Assembly: GCA_942491345.1 (NCBI GenBank) | Contig: CALOAN010000021.1 | Location: 266,150 to 330,149, forward strand | Reading direction: 5' to 3' | DNA: 64,000 bases | Source: JAHEEL01 sp942491345 | GTDB lineage: Bacteria; Actinomycetota; Acidimicrobiia; Spongiisociales; UBA5794 | Part shown: piece by piece, positions 51,551-59,946 of the stretch | Numbering within the stretch: the first letter of the stretch is position 1 | Layout of the letters: each line of letters opens with the position of its first letter | Notes under the pieces: model-generated | The model's database searches: none | Told to the model about the DNA's origin: nothing | What the model saw: the letters and a program-made list of their open reading frames with translations, nothing else | Made by a program: the position numbers and the translations under genes

Positions 51551-52621
51551 TTAGCTCGCCGGAACGAGCACTGCGTCGATGACGTGGATGACGCCGTTGC
51601 TGGCCAGCACGTCGGCCGTGACGACGGTTGCCACGTCGTTGATCACGACACTTCCGTCGACCACTGCGATCGCCACGGTGTTCTCCTCGTAGAGCGTGGG
51701 GACGTCCGCAGGAGCGATCTCGATGACGTCGGCGGCCAGGAACTCGCCGCTCACCACGTGGTACAACAGGATGTTGGCCAGGTCGGGATTGGCAAGGAGC
51801 TCTTCGGCGGTCACACCGAGTTCTTCGAGCAGTGCTGCGAAGGCTTCGTCAGTGGGAGCGAAGACCGTGAACGGACCTTCGCCGTTGAGCGCGTCAACCA
51901 AACCGGCGGTCTCGAGTGCTGCGAGGAGCACAGTGAACTGTGCCGGGTCGCCGGCGGCCGCTTCGACGACGGTCTCGGAGATCGTCAGCTCCATGGCCTC
52001 GGTGGTCGTGGTCATTGCTTCGGTTGTGGTGGTGGTCTCTTCTTCCATAGGTTCTTCGGCCATGGCTACGCCGAGGGCTTCGGCGATGTCCGGCGGAAGC
52101 AGGACGCCGTCGATGACGTGCACGATGCCGTTGTCGGCGATGAGGTCGGCAGAGACGACCGTCGCTTCGTTGATCATGATCTGACCGTCGACGACGCTGA
52201 TGGCGACTTCCTGGGGGTTAAGGGTGGCAACAGAGCTGCCATCGAGGGTCGCGACCAACTGCGAGTCGGCCTCCTGGCCCAGTACGTGATAGAGGAGGAT
52301 CGCCGTGAGCGTCTCCGTGTCGGCGAGCAGTTCTTCGGCTGTGATGCCGAGCGCCTCGAACGCGGCTTCGAAAGCGGCGTCGGTGGGTGCAAGAACTGTG
52401 AACGGGCCCTCACCCTGCAGGGTCTCGCTGAGACCGGCTGCATCGATGGCCGCAATGAGCGTCGAGAACTGACCGGCTTCAATCGCGAGATCAAGTACCG
52501 AAGTGTCCGCTACGGGTTCCGCCGCGGTCGTTGTGGTTGTATCGTCGCTGTCGCTGCTGCACGCTGCCACGATCATGGCGAAGGCAAGCAGGAGAGCGAA
52601 GAACGAAAGTCGTTTCCTCAT
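51551..52621 (-). CDS. Lipoprotein with two fasciclin (FAS1) domains
   Basis: 356 residues. Signal MRKRLSFFALLLAFAMIVAA with lipobox VAAC, then an Asp/Ser/Thr spacer, so it is anchored on the outer face. Two FAS1 domains follow at about 40-195 and 215-355, each with the H1 motif (EGPFTVLAPTDAAF; EGPFTVFAPTDEAF) and a closing VIDGVLLP / VIDAVLVP. FAS1 proteins mediate adhesion or matrix contacts. Divergent from the CarH/LitR-like gene, with AT-rich motif site 2 between its start and the regulator. GAAAGGACA upstream of the ATG. Confidence 0.94.
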   Translation of the reverse strand: MRKRLSFFALLLAFAMIVAACSSDSDDTTTTTAAEPVADTSVLDLAIEAGQFSTLIAAIDAAGLSETLQGEGPFTVLAPTDAAFEAAFEALGITAEELLADTETLTAILLYHVLGQEADSQLVATLDGSSVATLNPQEVAISVVDGQIMINEATVVSADLIADNGIVHVIDGVLLPPDIAEALGVAMAEEPMEEETTTTTEAMTTTTEAMELTISETVVEAAAGDPAQFTVLLAALETAGLVDALNGEGPFTVFAPTDEAFAALLEELGVTAEELLANPDLANILLYHVVSGEFLAADVIEIAPADVPTLYEENTVAIAVVDGSVVINDVATVVTADVLASNGVIHVIDAVLVPAS

Positions 52622-52642
52622 GAAATTGATGTCCTTTCAGAC

Positions 52643-52654
52643 TTACTAATAAAT
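52643..52654. promoter_or_regulatory. Shared AT-rich motif, site 2 (fasciclin promoter)
   Basis: TTACTAATAAAT, in the 5' region of the fasciclin gene. It differs by one base from site 3 (TTACTACTAAAT), which lies upstream of the divergent regulator gene. Next to it is the small palindrome CTGCA-CTC-TGCAG (52655-52667). Confidence 0.6.
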
Positions 52655-52770
52655 CTGCACTCTGCAGACATCGGATATACGAAGCAGGTGTCGCGGTTGG
52701 ATGACGGGAGACTCGATTCTTGACCGTTCTCGCCAGAAGGTGTTTCTCGTGACGGGCCCAACCTGCTATC

Positions 52771-52782
52771 TTACTACTAAAT
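52771..52782. promoter_or_regulatory. Shared AT-rich motif, site 3 (regulator promoter)
   Basis: TTACTACTAAAT begins within the -10-like TATCTT (52767-52772) and ends 2 bp before the ATG at 52785 of the B12-binding regulator. A repressor bound here would cover the transcription start, as expected for autoregulation. Confidence 0.62.
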
Positions 52783-52784
52783 GG

Positions 52785-53612
52785 ATGACACGAAACCCGA
52801 AGAAGCTGAGCCTGCACGAGGTCGCCGAGATCCTCGACGTGCACTACATGACCGCGTACCGGTATGTCCGGTTGGGAATCCTCCCTGCGCGACGCGAAGG
52901 TCGGAGCTGGCGAATTCATCGCGACGACCTCGATGAGTATCTCTCGAAGGATGAGCCCCGCACGCAACGGGGTGAGGCCGACTGGGGCGACCGCTTCTTC
53001 AATCGAGTCCTCGCCGCCGACGAGGCAGGGGCGTGGGGGGTTGTCGAAGCGGCGCTCAGCTCCGGGATGACGATTCCCGAGGCGTATCCCACCCTGCTCG
53101 CTCCGACGATGCGTCGTATCGGCGAGCTGTGGGCGACCGGCGAGGTCGATATCGCGAACGAGCACGCCGCCTCAGAGGTGGTATCGAGGATCGTCGCGAG
53201 ACTCGGACCGCGTCTGGCACGTCGCGGGGTTCGGCGGGGTACCGTGGTGCTCGGTTCGACGGCGACCGAACTCCATTCGCTTCCGCTTGCCATGGCGACA
53301 GATCTCTTCCGAGCCGCGCAGTTCGAGGTCGTGGACCTCGGCGCCTATCTTCCGCCCAAGTCTTTCGCTGCATTTGTTGCCGACATAGATGACCTTGTTG
53401 CCGTCGGAGTCGGCGTGACCATGCCCGGTCAGGCGGACGAAATCCGCAAAACGCTCGTCGCCATCCGTAACGTCACCGACGTCCCGATTGTCATCGGCGG
53501 TGGCGGGGTTGATGAGGCAGCCGCACTCGAGCTCGGTGCCGACGGGTGGGCTCAAACCGGAGACGAGGCAGTTGAGCTGGTGGAGGCGTTGCTCGAGCCC
53601 TTCAAAGCCTGA
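52785..53612 (+). CDS. CarH/LitR-like B12-binding transcriptional regulator
   Basis: 275 residues. An excisionase/MerR-like helix-turn-helix at 8-53 (LSLHEVAEILDVHYMTAYRY ... WRIHRDDLDEYL), a helical bundle at about 70-145, and a cobalamin-binding Rossmann domain at about 152-275. The CarH signature W-x9-EH is exact (Trp116, Glu126-His127). His164 in ATELHSLP is the likely lower axial ligand. Unlike Thermus CarH, the residue after the Trp is Ala117, not the His that ligates cobalt after photolysis. Probably a light- or B12-responsive repressor. Start at 52785 is next to motif site 3 and a leaderless-type -10; the upstream frame is not conserved. Confidence 0.88.
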   Translation: MTRNPKKLSLHEVAEILDVHYMTAYRYVRLGILPARREGRSWRIHRDDLDEYLSKDEPRTQRGEADWGDRFFNRVLAADEAGAWGVVEAALSSGMTIPEAYPTLLAPTMRRIGELWATGEVDIANEHAASEVVSRIVARLGPRLARRGVRRGTVVLGSTATELHSLPLAMATDLFRAAQFEVVDLGAYLPPKSFAAFVADIDDLVAVGVGVTMPGQADEIRKTLVAIRNVTDVPIVIGGGGVDEAAALELGADGWAQTGDEAVELVEALLEPFKA

Positions 53613-53633
53613 GTTGGTGCGACCGACAACCGC

Positions 53634-54858
53634 TCAGAGTGCGATGGCCGGCGGCGGTTCAGCGATTCCGGGCTTCCGGTAGACCGCCTGAACTCCGTCG
53701 ATCCGCCCGCTCCGGAACCCGGCGATGCAGTACGCCAAGTAGTAGCGCCACATCCGATAGAAGCGCTCGTCGAACCGATCCGACTGCGGCGATTTCCGGC
53801 CACGCGGCAACGAAGCGCTCGTCCCACGCTTGGAGCGTTCGTGCGTAGCTGGTCCCGTGGGTCGACAGGCCGATCCATTCGAGGCCGGCGTTGTCGCCGA
53901 GCCGGCGAAGGATCTTGGTCGAGGGGAGTGCACCACCCGGGAAGATGTAGGAGCGGATGAACTCCTCGCGGCCGATCATCTGGAGGTGGAGATCATGGTC
54001 GATGGTGATGACCTGGAGGGCAGCGGAACCTCCTGGAACGAGTGAGCGGCTGATGACGTCGTACAGATCGACCCAGGCTTCTTCGTTGATCGACTCGATC
54101 ATCTCGATCGAGATCACCCGGTCGAACTCGCCTTCGATGTCCCGGAAGTCGGTCAACAGAACCTCGACACGATCCTCGAGGCCCGCCTCCTTCATTCGCC
54201 GGACCACGTAGTCGTGCTGCTCGTGCGAGATCGTGACCGCGGTGACGGTGCATCCCAGCTCGCCTGCGGCAAACTCCGCCATCGCTCCCCACCCACACCC
54301 GATCTCGAGGACGCGGTCGCCGGGTTGGATCCCGGCACGAGCGGCGATGCGTTCGTACTTGGTACGCATCGCCGACTCGAGGTCGTCGCCGTTGCTGAAG
54401 ATGCCGGATGAGTAGCTCATCGACGGGTCGAGCCAGGCCGCGTAGAACTCATTGCCGAGGTCGTAGTGCTCGACCATCGTGCGGACTGCGGTTGTCCCGG
54501 TGGAGCCTCGCAGGCGATCCCATGCGGTCCGAGAAGTCCGCATCGCTGTTTCCCACACGGCGGTATGGCGTCGGCGGTCGTGGTTGTCGGCTGCGAACTC
54601 GAGAAGCCTCGCGAGGTCGGTCGTGTCCCACAGTCCGTCGATGTAGGCCTCGGCGAAGCCGACACCACCGGTGCGCAGCACGCGGCGCGCCACGGCGTCG
54701 GCGTCGTGGATGCTGATCGACGCTTCGAGTCCGGGCTTCGAACCCACGATGTCAACCGTCGAGCCTTCGACGTCGGCATGCAGGGTGCCGGCGCGCACAA
54801 GACGGCGCAGCACCGTTGGCATGCTGCGTACGAGTCGGGATGGTGCTTCGTCGGTCAT
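53634..54858 (-). CDS. Cyclopropane-fatty-acid synthase family methyltransferase, frameshifted near 53776
   Basis: SAM-dependent methyltransferase acting on unsaturated membrane lipids. SAM motif VLEIGCGWGAMAEFAAGELG, VEHYDLGNEFYAAWLDPSMS and SYIFPGGALPSTKILRRLG are family marks. The first frame degrades after EIAAVGS; one extra G (about 53776) separates it from FDERFYRMWRYYLAYCIAGF, which runs to the true stop at 53634. Sequencing error or recent mutation. The start overlaps the DUF1365 stop by 4 nt. In proteobacteria this enzyme with DUF1365 and an FAD oxidoreductase belongs to photo-oxidative stress regulons. Confidence 0.88.
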
Positions 54859-55634
54859 GCGGCCATTTTGGTCGCGACCGAGACCTCGTCAACCGGCGCG
54901 GCGGGACGCTTCCGATATCGGGCGCCCTTGACCCAGAGTTTGGCGGCCTCCCAATGGATGGCGGCCATGATCTTGAACGTGATCAGCGGATACCGCACGG
55001 TGGCACCGAGCAGGCTCTTCGACGTCAGCGGCACGCGTCGACCGGCGAGTGTTGCTGTGAATACGGTCTCGTCTTCGACTTCGTAGGTGATCACCACGGA
55101 GATTCGGTCGGCGGGTTGTGAGATGCGCACGCGGTATCCGCCTTCGACGTCGAAGAACGGAGAGACGAAGAACTCCTTGCGGAATCCGTGTTTGTGGTGG
55201 TCGCTCTCGTCGACTTCGACGAGGTGGGAGTGGGCTTCGCCGAACGTGTTGTGGATCTCGTAGAGGATCCAGCGTGGAGCACCTCTCGCGTCATCGATGA
55301 ACCACACCGTGAGGGGGTTGAACTCGTATCCGGCGATCCTGGGCAGGCACAGCAGGCGAATCCGGCCGGGAGTTCCGTCGAATCCTGACGTGTTCAGCTT
55401 CGCTGTGATCCACTCCCGCAGGTTGCCACCGTCGCGTGCCCCGTGGTCCTGGTCGAAGAAGCTGATGAGGTTGGTCCTGTTGTGTGAGAAGAACGGCATA
55501 TGCGCCAGCTCATCGAGTTCGTCGAGATCAACGAGCAGCGAGAAGAGACCGTATTGGAGGCGGTGCTCGAACGGCTTGCGGCGGACGTGCGTCGTGGTGC
55601 CTTCGTAGATCGCGGAGTTGGTTGCGGCTTTCAT
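54855..55634 (-). CDS. DUF1365 protein
   Basis: 259 residues. It starts MKAATNSAIYEGTTTHVRRK, with FEHRLQYGLFSLLVDLDELD, YEFNPLTVWFIDD, LYEIHNTFGEAHSHLV and KEFFVSPFFDVEGGYRVRIS, all typical DUF1365. Function unknown; it is nearly always cotranscribed with CFA-synthase-like and FAD/amine-oxidase-like genes and is thought to act in fatty-acid modification. It overlaps both neighbours by 4 nt, so start 55634 is secure. Confidence 0.92.
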   Translation of the reverse strand: MKAATNSAIYEGTTTHVRRKPFEHRLQYGLFSLLVDLDELDELAHMPFFSHNRTNLISFFDQDHGARDGGNLREWITAKLNTSGFDGTPGRIRLLCLPRIAGYEFNPLTVWFIDDARGAPRWILYEIHNTFGEAHSHLVEVDESDHHKHGFRKEFFVSPFFDVEGGYRVRISQPADRISVVITYEVEDETVFTATLAGRRVPLTSKSLLGATVRYPLITFKIMAAIHWEAAKLWVKGARYRKRPAAPVDEVSVATKMAA

Positions 55635-56947
55635 ACCTGAACCAGCGTATCCGCCGGCGCGCTGTGAATCGCGGCCGGAGTGGCGGGGGTGATGTCGTCG
55701 TGCCACGGGGCAGGTGAGCCGAGGGCTGCCGCCACCGTGAGGCCCGACTGCAATCCGTCCTCATGGAACCCATACCCGGTCCATGCGCCGCAGTACCAGA
55801 TTCCGTCCCGACCCTGGATCTCCGGCAGGCGCTGCTGCGCCCGGTCGGTGTCCGGATTGAACTGCGGATGTGCGTACCAGATGTCGTCGATGATGTTCTC
55901 CGGATCCTGTGCAGGATTGAGCGAGATGAACACGTCGTGGTTTGGGTCGAGGTTCTGAAGGCGGTTCATCCAGTACGTCACCGAAATCGGCTGCGCCGAA
56001 CCTGCCGGGGTGCCGACGGCGTTCCATGCCGACCACGCGGCCCTGCGACGCGGCATCACGGATGGATCGCGATGTACCACCGCACGATTGGGGGCATATC
56101 GGAACGTGCCGAGGATGGAGCGTTCGTCGTCGCGTACATCGTCGCCGCGGAGACGGAGTGTCTGCGGGGCGTGGGTGGCCATCACCACCTCGTCGTACCG
56201 TTCGGAACCCTCCGGTGTGGTGACCTCGACTCCACCGTCGACGCGCCGGACGGCGGTGACTTCGACGCCGGTGCGTACCACAGGAATCTCTTTGGCGATG
56301 CGCTCGACATACTCGCGACTGCCTCCGGTGACGGTCCGCCAACGCGGCCGCTCGAGTTCGAAGAGGCCGTGATTGGCGAGGAAGTGCAGGAACGTGCCGA
56401 CCGGCATGGATGCTGCATCGGTACCCGCGCCGGACCAGACCGCTGCGGCGAGAGGGAGGAGGTAGTCCGTGATGAACGGCTCGGGATAGTCGCCATCCCG
56501 CAGGAACTCGATGAGTGTGGCATTGGGATTCGGGATGCTGTCGTAGGCGCCCACCTGCTTGCGGAACCGGTTGATGCCGCGAAGGATCGCCCACGTGCGA
56601 CGCGATGCGAGGTGCTGGGGACTAGAAAGCAGCGCACCAGGCGTTGGTGCGAATTCGAAGCGGCCGCTCTTCACCGAGAACGACATGTCGGTTGCCTCGG
56701 TCGCTACGCCGAGCGTTTCGAAGAGATGCGTGAGGTTCGGGTAGTTGCGGTGGTTGAAGACGATGAAACCCGTGTCGACCGGTGCCAGCTGTTCGCCCAT
56801 GGTCACGTCGATGGTTCGGGCGTGTCCGCCCAGGCGAGCTTCGCGCTCGAGCAGCGTGACATGGTGGTTTTGGCCCAGCGCCCAGGCGGCGCCGAGGCCG
56901 GTGACGCCCGATCCGATGACGGCGATCTTCTTCGATGTGGTTCTCAT
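55631..56947 (-). CDS. FAD-dependent oxidoreductase (amine-oxidase-like)
   Basis: 438 residues from the ATG at 56947 (MRTTSKKIAVIGSGVTGLGA), with the dinucleotide motif GSGVTGLGAAWALG and the second FAD motif RLGGHARTIDV. The C-terminal FAD motif is GIWYCGAWTGYGFHEDGLQS. It belongs to the predicted NAD/FAD-binding group that accompanies DUF1365 and CFA synthase. A -10-like GTACTC lies 9 nt upstream of the ATG, suggesting a leaderless message. An 18-bp palindrome is about 30 bp upstream. First gene of the three-gene lipid operon; probably acts on membrane fatty acyl chains. Confidence 0.9.
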   Translation of the reverse strand: MRTTSKKIAVIGSGVTGLGAAWALGQNHHVTLLEREARLGGHARTIDVTMGEQLAPVDTGFIVFNHRNYPNLTHLFETLGVATEATDMSFSVKSGRFEFAPTPGALLSSPQHLASRRTWAILRGINRFRKQVGAYDSIPNPNATLIEFLRDGDYPEPFITDYLLPLAAAVWSGAGTDAASMPVGTFLHFLANHGLFELERPRWRTVTGGSREYVERIAKEIPVVRTGVEVTAVRRVDGGVEVTTPEGSERYDEVVMATHAPQTLRLRGDDVRDDERSILGTFRYAPNRAVVHRDPSVMPRRRAAWSAWNAVGTPAGSAQPISVTYWMNRLQNLDPNHDVFISLNPAQDPENIIDDIWYAHPQFNPDTDRAQQRLPEIQGRDGIWYCGAWTGYGFHEDGLQSGLTVAAALGSPAPWHDDITPATPAAIHSAPADTLVQV

Positions 56948-56978
56948 GACGCTAGGAGTACGGACCACATCGGGAATG

Positions 56979-56996
56979 CGGATGACCGGTCATCCG
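56979..56996. promoter_or_regulatory. 18-bp perfect palindrome in a divergent promoter region
   Basis: CGGATGACCGGTCATCCG lies between the FAD-DUF1365-CFA operon (-) and the SRPBCC-SDR-SRPBCC operon (+). A likely operator for coordinated control of both; the binding protein is unknown. The AT-rich motif of the other sites is not evident here. Confidence 0.65.
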
Positions 56997-57052
56997 GATG
57001 CCGGGCGAGATCCGAAGATGGGGTATCACCAACCGAGATCTGAAAGGCCACC

Positions 57053-57514
57053 ATGCCCGTCATCACCGAATCCGTAGAAACCGATCTTCACATCGAAGCC
57101 ACCTTCGACTATGTGGCTGACTTTGAGAACATCGTTGAGTGGGACCCAGGGGTGACCGCCGTTCGAAAGATGTCCGACGGCCCTGCCGCCGTGGGAACCG
57201 CATACGAACTCAACCTGAACTACGGAGGGTCACCTCTGTCCATGGTGTACCGCATCACGGAGTGGGATCCTCCCCGGAGAGTGGTGCTCGAAGGCGACGG
57301 TTCCCGGAGTTTTGCGATCGATCGGATCTCGTTCTTGCCAACGGCGACGGGGACCGTAGTCGAGTATCAGGCCGACATTCGCCTGAAGGGCGTCTACCGC
57401 GCCGCTGAACCGTTCCTCGGAAAACTCTTCCGCAGAGTTGGCGATGGCGCCCGCGAGGGCATGGAAAACCGCCTTCGGGAACTTGCAGCAGAAGCAGCAG
57501 AAGAGGGCAACTGA
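57053..57514 (+). CDS. SRPBCC (START-like) ligand-binding protein
   Basis: 153 residues, starting MPVITESVETDLHIEATFDY. Single polyketide-cyclase/START-like barrel: VADFENIVEWDPGVTAVRKM, YRITEWDPPRRVVLEGDG, and a C-terminal helix with FLGKLFRRVGDGAREGMENR. It binds hydrophobic ligands. Its stop overlaps the SDR start by 1 nt. First gene of an operon divergent from the lipid-modification genes. Confidence 0.9.
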   Translation: MPVITESVETDLHIEATFDYVADFENIVEWDPGVTAVRKMSDGPAAVGTAYELNLNYGGSPLSMVYRITEWDPPRRVVLEGDGSRSFAIDRISFLPTATGTVVEYQADIRLKGVYRAAEPFLGKLFRRVGDGAREGMENRLRELAAEAAEEGN

Positions 57515-58492
57515 TGGCTCTGACCACCGATGGGGTGCTCGAGGGATCGATCGTCGGGAGTTTCACGAATTTCGGCTACCGGATTCGGAGCCGGGACTGG
57601 GAGGATTCACTCGCAGAGATGCCCGGCGCGACTGCCGTCATCACAGGGGCTACCTCCGGGATCGGGCTCGCGGCGGCGAAACGAATGGCCGGCCTCGGTG
57701 CTCGTGTCGTTCTGATTGGTCGCAATACCCAGAAGCTCGAGGCGGCGGTGAAGGAAGTGTCTGCCGATGCGGAGAACGAAGCCGTCGGCTATCAGGCGGA
57801 CCTGTCCTCGCTCGATGAGGTCCGTCGGCTTGCCGATGAACTCCTGGCGGGGGAGGAGCGGATCGACGTACTCGTCAACAACGTGTCCGTCCTGGCTCCC
57901 GAACGGACGATGAGCGTCGACGGATTCGAACTGACGCTCGCCACCAACCTCCTGGGCGCCTTTCTCCTCACGAACCTGCTGATTCCCCGAATGGTGAAGA
58001 GCGCACCCGCACGGATCATCACGGTGTCGTCCGGCGGCATGTACACCGAGGGCCTCGATATCTCCGGCTTGGAGATGAACGCCGAGGAATATGCGGGTGC
58101 CGCCGCGTATGCCCGCACGAAACGGGCGCAGGTGATCCTCACGGAACTCTGGGCCGATCTGCTGGCAGGGACTGGTGTGGTTGCTCACTCGATGCATCCC
58201 GGCTGGGTGAACACACCCGGTGTCGCCGCCTCACTCCCGACGTTTCCGCCGAGTTATGGGCCCGCTGCTGCGTAATGCGGATCAAGGAGCCGACACGATC
58301 GTCTGGCTGTCGGCCGATTCGGATGCACTGGAGTCTTCGGGGGATTTCTGGATGGACCGACTGCCGCGTTCGAAACATCGGTTGAAGCGGACTGAAGCTG
58401 GAGACGCCGAGACCGATCTCCTTTGGGAGTTCCTCAGCGATGCTACCGGCTGGGTTCCGCCCGACGGGTGGCCGAATTCAGAGAGTTCCTGA
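57514..58492 (+). CDS. Short-chain dehydrogenase (DHRS12-like), frameshifted near 58246
   Basis: NAD(P)-dependent SDR. Cofactor motif TGATSGIG, VNNVSVLAPER, catalytic Ser in ITVSSGGM and the YARTK Tyr/Lys pair. The first frame stops at 58275 after SLPTFPPSYG. One extra C in TTTCC (58243-58247) accounts for this; removing it gives LPTFRRVMGPLLR and continues with GADTIVWLSADSDALESSGD and a normal family C-terminus to TGA at 58490-58492, which overlaps the next start by 1 nt. That preserved coupling argues for a base-calling error or very recent mutation. Confidence 0.87.
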
Positions 58493-58923
58493 TGGCGATG
58501 GTCGTGGTCGAGATCGATCTGCCGTTTCCGGTCTCAGAGGTGTGGGACGAGCTTTCGAAACTCGAGCGCCACGCCGACTGGATGATGGACGCGGAGCGGA
58601 TCGACTTTGCAAGCGGACAGACGCGCGGGGTCGGGACCGAGATGAAGGTACGCACTCGTGTAGGCCCGTTCGTGACCGAAGATGTCATCGAGGTCCGCGA
58701 GTGGACCGAGGGGAAGAGTATCGGCGTCTCGCACCGCGGACTCGTCACCGGCGTTGGTGTGTTCATCCTCACCCCAATCGAAGGCGGGACCCGCTTCGTC
58801 TGGTGGGAAGACCTGGAGTTCCCGTGGTACCTCGGTGGCCCCATCACCGCCTGGTTCGCCGCCCCCGTCCTGAAGTGGATCTGGAAAGGCAACCTGAACC
58901 GGTTCGCAAAGACGCTGAGGTAG
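58492..58923 (+). CDS. SRPBCC family protein (second)
   Basis: 143 residues, starting MAMVVVEIDLPFPVSEVWDE at 58492 (or 58498). SRPBCC barrel: LERHADWMMDAERIDFASGQ, VGTEMKVRTRVGPFVTEDVI, FVWWEDLEFPWYLGG and a C-terminal helix KWIWKGNLNRFAKTLR. Distinct from the first SRPBCC protein of this operon. Probably binds lipids or isoprenoids. Confidence 0.87.
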   Translation: MAMVVVEIDLPFPVSEVWDELSKLERHADWMMDAERIDFASGQTRGVGTEMKVRTRVGPFVTEDVIEVREWTEGKSIGVSHRGLVTGVGVFILTPIEGGTRFVWWEDLEFPWYLGGPITAWFAAPVLKWIWKGNLNRFAKTLR

Positions 58924-58943
58924 AGCCGGTCGCTCGTCGGTTC

Positions 58944-59125
58944 CGGCGGCGGACCTCATTGTCGTGATTCTGGGTCCCAGAGCCCCCTCTGCGACCAAGC
59001 ATCAGCTTGGCCGCGTCTCCCCCACCTGACGGTGGGAGAGACGAAGACAGTCTTTGCCCCACCACGCAGTGGGGGGGAGGCGCGTCCCGGGCAATTGCCC
59101 GGACGCGGAGGGGGCTGTTCTTGCC
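58944..59125. repeat. Dispersed repeat family B copy before the sigma-factor gene
   Basis: It contains GCGGACCTCATTGTCGTGAT, CCCCCTCTGCGACCAAGCAT, CAGCTTGGCCGCGTCTCCCC, a CTCCCCCACC..GGTGGGAGAG hairpin and GGGCAATTGCCCGGACGCGG. The last block also ends the 35.6-kb tract. The remaining 59126-59228 shows nothing clear; the promoter of the sigma gene follows. Confidence 0.82.
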
Positions 59126-59228
59126 GCAAGGCCGGAGTGCAGAGGAGGGGGGTAGGTTGCGTTGCCCCTGCTGCCACTGCGTTTCGGGGTATTTCGCGCA
59201 CGGGATCGAAGAAATATTTGGATTTCGC

Positions 59229-59256
59229 TTGACTATCTGAGCGGGCTGTGTATATT
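59229..59256 (+). promoter_or_regulatory. Strong sigma-70-like promoter of the ECF sigma gene
   Basis: -35 TTGACT (59229-59234), a 16-bp spacer and -10 TATATT (59251-59256), close to consensus for the housekeeping sigma factor. The shared AT-rich motif lies over and just after the expected start site, so a repressor there would silence it. Confidence 0.75.
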
Positions 59257-59282
59257 CATCACTAAGTCATTTAGCACTAAAC
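59256..59282. promoter_or_regulatory. Shared AT-rich motif, two direct copies (site 4)
   Basis: TCATCACTAAGT (59256-59267) and TTAGCACTAAAC (59271-59282), 15 bp apart in the same orientation, directly after the -10 of the sigma gene. Direct repeats with such spacing suit CarH/MerR-type oligomeric binding. Confidence 0.62.
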
Positions 59283-59307
59283 AATGATCACTGACTGGAG
59301 ATCACAC

Positions 59308-59946
59308 ATGACGCTCACCGCCCCGGTACCTGTACCAGCCGAAGTCCACTCGCTCTCGTCGACCAAGAACCGCCTGATCTCCGAGACCACCGAGGACCGA
59401 GAGCTCAGAGAAGGTTTGGTCGACCAACGCGAAGAAGCCCTGAGCGAGGCCTACCGCCGTTTCGGACAGAAGGTCTATCGCACGGCGTTCGGCGTGCTTC
59501 GTCGGTCGGAGTTGGCCGAGGACGTCACTCAAGAGGTCTTTGTTCGGATCTGGCAGCGGCCCGAGCGCTTTGATCCGAGCCGCGGGAGCCTTGGAGGGTT
59601 CCTCCAGCTCGATGCCCACGGTCGCTCCGTAGACCTCCTCCGGTCGGAGAAGGCGAGAGCCGATCGAGAGATCCGTGAACAGCAGCTTTCTGCGGCATCC
59701 AAGTCACCGGCCAGTCTCGAAGATGAGGTTATGAAGAGGATTTCATCGGAACGAATACGAGAGGCTCTGGAAACGCTTGATTCCGACGAACGTCTCCCGA
59801 TTGCCCTGGCATTCTTCCAGGGCCACTCATATCGCCGAGTGGCCGAAACGCTCGACCTGCCCGAAGGCACGGTCAAGAGCCGAATTCGCAGGGGTCTCAG
59901 CCGACTCCAGGCGCTACTTGGTGAGGAAGCACTTGCCCTGGCATGA
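59308..59946 (+). CDS. ECF-type RNA polymerase sigma factor
   Basis: 212 residues from ATG 59308 (GGAG upstream; ATG 59284 also possible). Sigma region 2: YRRFGQKVYRTAFGVLRRSE, then DVTQEVFVRIWQRPERFDP. Sigma region 4: ALAFFQGHSYRRVAETLDLP, then EGTVKSRIRRGLSRLQALL. Its 3' end overlaps the anti-sigma gene by 4 nt. The pair resembles the SigK/RskA-like groups. In Streptomyces a LitR regulator controls a light-induced ECF sigma, so this gene is a good candidate for a light-response sigma. Confidence 0.94.
   Translation: MTLTAPVPVPAEVHSLSSTKNRLISETTEDRELREGLVDQREEALSEAYRRFGQKVYRTAFGVLRRSELAEDVTQEVFVRIWQRPERFDPSRGSLGGFLQLDAHGRSVDLLRSEKARADREIREQQLSAASKSPASLEDEVMKRISSERIREALETLDSDERLPIALAFFQGHSYRRVAETLDLPEGTVKSRIRRGLSRLQALLGEEALALA

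Noticed and set aside
51584..52723. 379-aa plus-strand ORF opposite the fasciclin gene
   Set aside because: The minus strand encodes two clear FAS1 domains and a lipoprotein signal; the plus frame is a shadow.
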